From positions 1 through 64,000 of the forward strand of contig JAFIFW010000014.1 of NCBI GenBank assembly GCA_020831825.1: a stretch of DNA of 64,000 nucleotides, given 5' to 3'. The translations under genes and the position numbers were made by a program. Numbering within the stretch: position 1 is the first letter of the stretch; the number at the start of each line of letters is the position of its first letter. The notes under the pieces were generated by a model. That model saw only the letters and a list, made by a program, of their open reading frames with translations, ran no database searches and was not told the DNA's origin. Positions 58,304 to 64,000 of this stretch are shown in pieces. The stretch is from Methylophaga sp. Its GTDB lineage: Bacteria > Pseudomonadota > Gammaproteobacteria > Nitrosococcales > Methylophagaceae.

Positions 58304-59506
58304 CTATCGACCTCCTCTGCTACGAACATCGTCACGAGCGGCATTCGTTCCGGATGACTGACTGCTGCCTGTGCTCGGAAAAGCAGTCAAGTTTTGCAGA
58401 TCCAAGGGCGCCGCTTGTGAGCCAGAGGCGCCACGCATTCTGTCCATTGGCAAATAAAGCACGTTATTGCTATCGCTGCTCAGATCGACCATGACTTTCT
58501 GACTTCTCGAGTAGACCGATTCCATGGCGTCAAGGTAAAGTCGTTCTTGCATGATTACCGGTGATTTTTCGTACTCGGCCATGACTTGCAGAAAACGACT
58601 GGTTTCACCCTCTGCGCGAGCAACAATTTCACTCTTGTATGCTTGAGCCTCCTGAATGATCCGGAAGGCCTCACCACGTGCACGAGGCAATACCTCGTTG
58701 GCATAAGCCTCAGCCTGGTTACGCAGACGTACTTCGTCTTCCCGGGCTTTGACCGCGTCGGCAAAAGCAGCCTGTACCTGTTCAGGTGGCTGAACGTCCT
58801 GCATGCTAACACTGGTGACGGTCAAGCCGGTCTCATGTTGATCCAGCATTCTCTGCAACAGCTGTTCGGTCCGTGTTGCCACTTCACTCCGTCCTTCGGT
58901 CAATACGAAATCCATATTGGACTGACCAACCACCTCACGCACTGCACTTTCCATCATTTGCCGAAGCACTGTGTCAGGATTACGCACGTTGAAAAAGTAT
59001 TGAGCTGCATCTTCGATTCTGTACTGACCTGCGATTTTCAAATCGACAATATTTTCATCGTTGGTCAGCATCAGCGCTTCTGATTGAACGTTGGTTTCCG
59101 GCCTGCCACCTGATGAGCGATAGCCAATCTCGACAGTACGAATCTGCGAAACATCGACAACTTCTACGCGTTCAATTGGGAAAGGAAGACGCCAGTGTGG
59201 CCCGGGCATCGCGGTGTGGGTGTAAGCACCGAACCGAGTCACTACTCCTCGCTCTGCAGGTTCGATTATGTAGATACCTGACAACAGCCATACGACAAAG
59301 ATAATAGCTGCGATCAAGCCGATTCCGATAGATCCCATCGGACCGGACCCGGATGAGCCACTATCGTTTCCTTTATTACCGCCAAATATACCGCCAAGTT
59401 TGCGCTGCATATTACGTACTACTTCATCTAGGTCAGGAGGACCCGAGTTGCCACGGTTGCCCCATGGGTCCTTGTTACCCCCGTTACCGGGTTCGTTCCA
59501 AGCCAT
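58304..59506 (-). CDS. hflK: HflK, modulator of FtsH protease
   Basis: 400 residues from the ATG at 59506 (MAWNEPGNGGNKDPWG), with a GGAG 7 bases before it. A Gly/Asn-rich cytoplasmic start, a membrane helix (IGLIAAIIFVVWLLSGIYII), the SPFH domain beginning EPAERGVVTRFG and a long helical region follow. It partners HflC and FtsH in membrane protein quality control. A 75-base gap to hflX holds no gene. Confidence 0.96.
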   Translation of the reverse strand: MAWNEPGNGGNKDPWGNRGNSGPPDLDEVVRNMQRKLGGIFGGNKGNDSGSSGSGPMGSIGIGLIAAIIFVVWLLSGIYIIEPAERGVVTRFGAYTHTAMPGPHWRLPFPIERVEVVDVSQIRTVEIGYRSSGGRPETNVQSEALMLTNDENIVDLKIAGQYRIEDAAQYFFNVRNPDTVLRQMMESAVREVVGQSNMDFVLTEGRSEVATRTEQLLQRMLDQHETGLTVTSVSMQDVQPPEQVQAAFADAVKAREDEVRLRNQAEAYANEVLPRARGEAFRIIQEAQAYKSEIVARAEGETSRFLQVMAEYEKSPVIMQERLYLDAMESVYSRSQKVMVDLSSDSNNVLYLPMDRMRGASGSQAAPLDLQNLTAFPSTGSSQSSGTNAARDDVRSRGGR

Positions 59507-59593
59507 GTAAAACTCCAATTAGAGGAAAAATTCTGTTCACAAACCGACTATTTTACGGACATGGTTGACGAAGGCAACCAAAACCGGACACAT

Positions 59594-60739
59594 TCAATTT
59601 GCTGAGGCCTGATGTAATTTGTAATCAGGAAAGTATTCATGAAGTGCCTGACGAAGATATTCAAGCCCTTCACCAGAATGCGCCGACAGCCAGATTCGAT
59701 CTATCTGACCATCTTGATTGCGCTCAAGTTTTGCCGAAACACCTTCCAGGCGATCGATTTTATTGTAGATAATGACTTGAGGAACCTCATCAGCTCCTAT
59801 CTGAGACAGCACTTCGTCAACATGGCTGATAAGCGACTCTCGCTCAGATGAGGCAGCATCTACAACATGCAGCAGCAGTGCAGCATCACGGGTTTCTTCA
59901 AGCGTTGAACTGAAAGACTCGACCAAATCGTGTGGCAAATCCCGAATAAAACCGACCGTATCTGCCAATACTAAAGGTTCGGTTCCGGCGAGGCGCAAAC
60001 GGCGCAAGGTTGGATCCAGCGTGGCAAATAAGCGATTGTCGGCATAGACCTCGGCTGAAGTCATACGATTAAACAATGTTGATTTACCCATGTTGGTGTA
60101 ACCAACCAGAGACACCACCGGCACACCTCCACGTTGCCGTGATCGACGTCCTTGCTCGCGCTGCGATCTGACTTTATCGAGGCGCTTCTTCAGTGATTTT
60201 ATGCGCTGTGCCAGAAGCCTTCGGTCAGTTTCCAGCTGCGTTTCACCGGGTCCACGCAAACCTATACCACCTTTTTGTCTTTCCAAATGCGTCCAGCCCC
60301 GGACCAGTCGCGTTGATAAATGTTGAAGCTGGGCCAGTTCGACTTGCAATTTACCCTCATGTGAACGAGCTCTGCGAGCAAAAATATCCAGAATCAGTCC
60401 GGTTCTGCCAAGCACCCGGCATTGCAACTTCTGTTCAAGGTTACGTTCCTGACTGGGAGACAGTTCATGATTGAAAATGACCAAGGCTGCGTTGGAAGCG
60501 AGCACTTGTTCTGCAATTTCATCGACTTTGCCAGTGCCTGCAAAATATCGAGGGTCCGGCCTTTGCCGTTTGCCACTGGTGACGGCCGCGATACGGGCAC
60601 CTGTGCCATTAACTAATTCGATGAATTCCTGACGGGTCTCATCATAATCGGCATCATTGAAATCAAGATGCACGAGAACCACTGCCTCACGATCTGATTT
60701 TTCATCAAATGCTGCATCACTGTTGGGCCGCTCAAACAA
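59594..60739 (-). CDS. hflX: GTPase HflX
   Basis: 381 residues. The start is a TTG at 60739 (protein begins MFERPNSD after initiator Met), with an AAGGAG 8 bases upstream inside the end of hfq. The N-terminal HflX domain has ARRARSHEGKLQVELAQLQHL, and the G-domain has GYTNMGKSTLFNR (P-loop, Met where Ala is common), DTVGFIRDLPHDLVESF and NKIDRLEG. It rescues stalled or inactive ribosomes by splitting them. Confidence 0.95.
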   Translation of the reverse strand: MFERPNSDAAFDEKSDREAVVLVHLDFNDADYDETRQEFIELVNGTGARIAAVTSGKRQRPDPRYFAGTGKVDEIAEQVLASNAALVIFNHELSPSQERNLEQKLQCRVLGRTGLILDIFARRARSHEGKLQVELAQLQHLSTRLVRGWTHLERQKGGIGLRGPGETQLETDRRLLAQRIKSLKKRLDKVRSQREQGRRSRQRGGVPVVSLVGYTNMGKSTLFNRMTSAEVYADNRLFATLDPTLRRLRLAGTEPLVLADTVGFIRDLPHDLVESFSSTLEETRDAALLLHVVDAASSERESLISHVDEVLSQIGADEVPQVIIYNKIDRLEGVSAKLERNQDGQIDRIWLSAHSGEGLEYLRQALHEYFPDYKLHQASAN

Positions 60740-60976
60740 TCACTCTGCTCCTTCAGCACTGGTGTTGATGTGTACATTACGAGAAGGCACGATGGTTGAG
60801 ATCGCATGTTTGTACACCATTTGATTTACGGAGTTTTTCAATAAAATCACAAACTGATCAAATGAGTCTATTTGCCCCTGCAGTTTGATTCCGTTTACCA
60901 GATAAATCGACACAGGAACGTTTTCACGTCTCAGTGCATTCAGGAAGGGATCTTGCAATGATTGAGCTTTAGCCAT
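60740..60976 (-). CDS. hfq: RNA chaperone Hfq
   Basis: 78 residues, short-tailed compared with E. coli Hfq (102). The Sm1 motif is [27 protein letters not shown] and the Sm2 motif [11 protein letters not shown], so the RNA-binding hexamer should be intact. It mediates small RNA pairing. The short acidic C-terminal tail is only about 10 residues. It sits between miaA and hflX, its conserved position. Confidence 0.97.
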   Translation of the reverse strand: MAKAQSLQDPFLNALRRENVPVSIYLVNGIKLQGQIDSFDQFVILLKNSVNQMVYKHAISTIVPSRNVHINTSAEGAE

Positions 60977-61040
60977 TAGTTGTTCGCCTTTTTGTTATTG
61001 TTACCATCTGTGGTTAATTTTGTGATCATTGACTCGACAG

Positions 61041-62003
61041 TCAAAGCTTAATGATACCCGGCAAACGCGCTGAGAGGTATAAAAGTACATCCTGTACTGG
61101 CAAGTCGGGACCACTGTCAAACCAGACACAGTCCTTTTGCGATCGCAACCATGTCAATTGACGTTTGGCCATCTGCCGCGTTGCAATAATGGCGCGTTCC
61201 ACGAATGTTGCCTGATCATACTCACCTTTCAGATAGGCCCAAGCCTGCCTGTAACCTACAGCTCGCATACTGGGTAGCTTGTTATGACAACCATCCCGAG
61301 CCATGAGTTTTCTGACTTCTTCAATAAATCCATTTTCCAGCATCTTGTGATAGCGGTTTGCTATGCGTTGATGCAACACTCGTCTGTCAAATGGCGATAT
61401 CACCAGATTGATAAATTCATAAGGCGGACTTGAGGCGTTTGATTGGGTGAGTTGAGTCAAGGTTTGACCGGTTAATTCGAAGACCTCAAGCGCTCTCTGC
61501 AAACGTTGGGGGTCGTTGACATGAATTCTGGCAGCAGCAACAGGATCAATTTGCTGGAGTCGCTGGTACATATGGGCAAGCCCATGACTGTAAGCTTCAG
61601 CTTCGAGTTTACTTCGGATAGTTGCATCAGCCTCAGGCAAGTCAGCAATACCGTGAATCAGGCTTCGAAAGTAAAGCATGGTTCCGCCAACCAACAAAGG
61701 TACTCGACCACGTGCTGTGATCTCAGCCATCAGGCTGAGTGCATCCGCACGGAAACGTCCTGCTGAGTATGCTTGTTCCGGTTCAAGAATATCGACTAAA
61801 TGGTGTGGATACTGACTCAGTGTATCGCTGTCAGGCTTGGCAGTGCCGATATCCATACCACGATACACCAGAGCTGAATCAACACTGATAATCTCAACCG
61901 GATACTTGCTGGCAATCTGCAGGGCAAGATCTGTCTTACCAGCCGCGGTAGGGCCCATCAGACAAATCGCCGGCGGCAGTGACTGGTATAACTGCTTCGT
62001 CAA
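61041..62003 (-). CDS. miaA: tRNA dimethylallyltransferase
   Basis: 320 residues from a TTG at 62003, next to the rho stop; the first internal ATG lies inside the P-loop and cannot be the start. It adds dimethylallyl to A37 of tRNAs reading UNN codons. GPTAAGKTDLALQIA (P-loop), ISVDSALVYRGMDIGTAKP and VGGTMLYFRSLIHG are conserved, as is RQLTWLRSQ near the C-terminus. Confidence 0.95.
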   Translation of the reverse strand: MTKQLYQSLPPAICLMGPTAAGKTDLALQIASKYPVEIISVDSALVYRGMDIGTAKPDSDTLSQYPHHLVDILEPEQAYSAGRFRADALSLMAEITARGRVPLLVGGTMLYFRSLIHGIADLPEADATIRSKLEAEAYSHGLAHMYQRLQQIDPVAAARIHVNDPQRLQRALEVFELTGQTLTQLTQSNASSPPYEFINLVISPFDRRVLHQRIANRYHKMLENGFIEEVRKLMARDGCHNKLPSMRAVGYRQAWAYLKGEYDQATFVERAIIATRQMAKRQLTWLRSQKDCVWFDSGPDLPVQDVLLYLSARLPGIIKL

Positions 62004-63263
62004 TTAACCCTGCTTCATTGAATCAAAGAATTCCATATTGGTTTTGGTTGATTTGAGACGATCCATGAGGAACTCCATCGCTTCAACCGGCTCCATCGGC
62101 GCAAGCAGCTTACGCAAGATCCACAATTTCTGCAGATCCTCCTCATTGGTGAGCAGTTCTTCCCGACGTGTGCCTGAACGGGTGACGTTGATGGCAGGAT
62201 AAATGCGGCGATCTGCCAGCTTACGCTCAAGTAACACTTCCATATTACCCGTGCCTTTGAACTCTTCGAAGATGACTTCATCCATCCGAGAACCCGTCTC
62301 AATCAGCGCTGTAGCAATGATGGTCAAGCTGCCGCCTTCTTCTATGTTTCTGGCAGCACCAAAAAAGCGTTTGGGTCTTTGCAGTGCGTTGGCATCAACA
62401 CCACCGGTCAAAACCTTGCCTGATGAAGGTGAGACAGTATTGTATGCGCGTGCAAGACGCGTAATTGAATCCAGAAGGATGACCACGTCATGTTTGTGTT
62501 CAACCAGACGTTTGGCTTTTTCAATGACCATTTCTGCAACTTGAACATGGCGTGTTGCTGGCTCGTCAAATGTACTGGAAACGACTTCACCACGCACTGA
62601 ACGCTGCATTTCGGTAACTTCTTCGGGGCGTTCATCAATCAGTAACACAATCAAGGTACTATCGGGGTAGTTATTGGCGATTGATTGGGCAATCGACTGC
62701 AAGATCATTGTTTTACCAGATTTCGGTGGTGCGACGACCAAGCCGCGCTGCCCTTTACCGATGGGTGAGGCCAGATCTATGATACGAGCTGTCAAATCTT
62801 CGGTGCTGCCATTGCCACGTTCCAGATTAAAACGCTCATTGGCAAACAATGGCGTCAGGTTCTCAAAAGGTACCTTATTCTTCGAAGCTTCTGGTTTTTC
62901 GAAGTTAATCTCTTCTACTTTTACCAGCGCGAAATAACGCTCACTGTCTTTCGGGGGGCGAATTTTGCCTTTGATGGTGTCGCCAGTGCGTAGATGGAAT
63001 CGTCTGATCTGGCTGGGCGAAACGTAAATATCGTCCGGTCCTGCGACGTAGGAATCTTCTGGCGATCTGAGAAAACCAAAGCCATCCGGTAATAATTCGA
63101 GTACACCTGTGGTGTAGACATCTTCGCCTTGCTTCGCGTGTGCTTTGACTAAAGCGAATATCAATTCTTGTTTTCGGTTTCTGGCAAGGCCCTCAAGATT
63201 CATGGAAAGGGCAAGTTCCATCAGCTCAGCAGCAGACTGCTTTTTTAGTTCTGTCAGATTCAT
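62004..63263 (-). CDS. rho: Transcription termination factor Rho
   Basis: 419 residues, the length of E. coli Rho. The N-terminal domain has [18 protein letters not shown] and the RNA-binding cold-shock fold with [32 protein letters not shown]. The ATPase domain has [12 protein letters not shown] (P-loop), [13 protein letters not shown] and [15 protein letters not shown]. The secondary RNA-site Q and R loops are present. It leads the miaA-hfq-hflX group. Confidence 0.97.
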   Translation of the reverse strand: MNLTELKKQSAAELMELALSMNLEGLARNRKQELIFALVKAHAKQGEDVYTTGVLELLPDGFGFLRSPEDSYVAGPDDIYVSPSQIRRFHLRTGDTIKGKIRPPKDSERYFALVKVEEINFEKPEASKNKVPFENLTPLFANERFNLERGNGSTEDLTARIIDLASPIGKGQRGLVVAPPKSGKTMILQSIAQSIANNYPDSTLIVLLIDERPEEVTEMQRSVRGEVVSSTFDEPATRHVQVAEMVIEKAKRLVEHKHDVVILLDSITRLARAYNTVSPSSGKVLTGGVDANALQRPKRFFGAARNIEEGGSLTIIATALIETGSRMDEVIFEEFKGTGNMEVLLERKLADRRIYPAINVTRSGTRREELLTNEEDLQKLWILRKLLAPMEPVEAMEFLMDRLKSTKTNMEFFDSMKQG

Positions 63264-63485
63264 GTATTACCTAGTGGGATGATTTTCTATTTGGAGTTGT
63301 TTTGATACGCGCAGAAGGGTGGCGCGATACTTGAAAAATGGGAGGTGTTACCAGAAATTGCCAGCAAGAATAACAGCATTGATTCGCCTCGTCCAGCGTA
63401 TTGCAGATATTTTATATCTGTCATGTTGAGAAACTTCTCAGGCATGTTCTGTTGTCATAGTTGTTGAATCTAGCAGGAGATGAAA
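63264..63485. promoter_or_regulatory. Divergent intergenic region, rho and Slp-family gene
   Basis: These 222 bases separate the rho and lipoprotein starts. It holds a hairpin CAGATAT-TTT-ATATCTG at 63404-63420 in an AT-rich stretch. I cannot define a promoter with confidence in either direction. Confidence 0.5.
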
Positions 63486-64000
63486 ATGTTACGTAGGTTA
63501 GTTCCACTTATTGCGATTGCAGTAACGACACTGAGCGCTTGTAGCTCTGTACCATCACAGATTCAAACAGCGCCCACCAATGATATTCAGCTTCAACAAG
63601 TGAATCAGGATGTGAAATTACAACAGGGTCAATACGTTCGCTGGGGTGGTCAGGTTGTTGCCATCGAGAATACCGCGGATGCAACACTGATTCAAATCGT
63701 TCAATACCCGCTCAACCATTTCGGGCGTCCAAATACTAACCGAAACAGCCAGGGACGGTTTCTTGCTCGGACACCCGAGTTTATCGACCCAATTGTTTAT
63801 CCAGCGGGGACACTACTGACTTTCACAGGTAGCATAAACGGTACGGCAGATCGTAAAGTTGACCAGCGGAGTCTGACATTACCTATCCTCGACATTGAGT
63901 TTATGCACAACTGGCCACCCATTCAGCAGCCCGTTCACAGAAGCCCTTACTACTACGATCCTTTTTTCAGTCCGTATTATCGGTTTCACGGTAGCTATTG
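63486..64000 (+). CDS. Slp-family outer-membrane lipoprotein, 3' end outside window
   Basis: The frame runs open to the window edge (171 codons). The ATG at 63486 has AGGAG six bases before it. A lipoprotein signal ends LSAC-S, with lipidated Cys at residue 19. QGQYVRWGGQVVAIENTADATLIQIVQYPLNHFGRP and the later LPILDIEFMHNWPP match the Slp (starvation-inducible lipoprotein) family. It ends in a Tyr- and Pro-rich tail. Role unclear; E. coli Slp is induced in stationary phase and acid stress. Confidence 0.9.
   Translation, partial: MLRRLVPLIAIAVTTLSACSSVPSQIQTAPTNDIQLQQVNQDVKLQQGQYVRWGGQVVAIENTADATLIQIVQYPLNHFGRPNTNRNSQGRFLARTPEFIDPIVYPAGTLLTFTGSINGTADRKVDQRSLTLPILDIEFMHNWPPIQQPVHRSPYYYDPFFSPYYRFHGSY

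Overview
The window is bacterial chromosome from a gammaproteobacterium with balanced base composition. Diagnostic blocks are hfq-hflX-hflK-hflC with miaA and rho upstream, glyA-nrdR-ribD-ribE, folK-dNK-panB-panC, clpS-clpA and a cysTWA sulfate operon. The mix (HisZ-type histidine regulation, RibBX-type riboflavin enzyme, OlsF-like ornithine lipid synthase, MetZ) fits a free-living aquatic species, perhaps near the Methylophaga/Thiotrichales group; that placement is inference and weak. I see no transposase, phage gene, CRISPR array, tRNA or rRNA.

Layout. 1-3273: a two-gene membrane pair, a VWA protein and an acidic, repeat-rich anchored protein cut by the left edge. 3383-6065: metZ, divergent from a BdlA-like soluble chemotaxis protein. 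6117-8207: btuB with a full cobalamin riboswitch and a near-consensus promoter. 8208-8991: a gene-free, AT-rich tract with long direct repeats carrying perfect DnaA boxes. 9035-14417: clpA, clpS, grxD, serB, ppa and a TauE/SafE permease. 14593-22172: dinF-like MATE pump, RluA-type pseudouridine synthase, DUF4124 protein, MIF-like protein, proS, class I fumarase, CopD-like membrane protein and a lytic transglycosylase. 22230-31010: an oxyanion neighbourhood, with chrA, a small hydrolase and a molbindin next to a sulfate-uptake operon (porin-sbp-cysT-cysW-cysA-cysB). The porin carries one in-frame TGA. 31284-40899: mostly accessory genes (retropepsin-like protease, unknown NlpC/P60-like envelope protein, small outer-membrane protein, kinase-fold protein, P-type ATPase, lactate permease, YeeZ-like reductase, YchJ-like protein). 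40906-53725: a nearly continuous minus-strand gene train, glyA-nrdR-ribD-ribE-ribBX-lpxB-rnhB-pcnB-folK-dNK-panB-panC-panD-olsF, with many 1-4 base overlaps. 53831-54694: a beta-hydroxyacid dehydrogenase family gene ending at a bidirectional terminator. 54746-63263: rho-miaA-hfq-hflX-hflK-hflC-DUF2065-hisZ-purA. 63486-64000: start of a Slp-family lipoprotein cut by the right edge.

How it works together. The left part links sulfur and oxyanion handling (metZ, TauE/SafE, sulfate ABC system, CysB, ChrA) and vitamin B12 uptake. The right part supplies cofactors (riboflavin, pantothenate, folate), envelope lipids (LpxB, OlsF), RNA metabolism (PcnB, RNase HII, MiaA, Hfq, Rho) and membrane proteolysis control (HflKC). 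Most genes are ordinary housekeeping genes. The least explained items are the acidic repeat protein pair, the DnaA-box repeat tract, the interrupted porin and the permuted-protease-like envelope protein.
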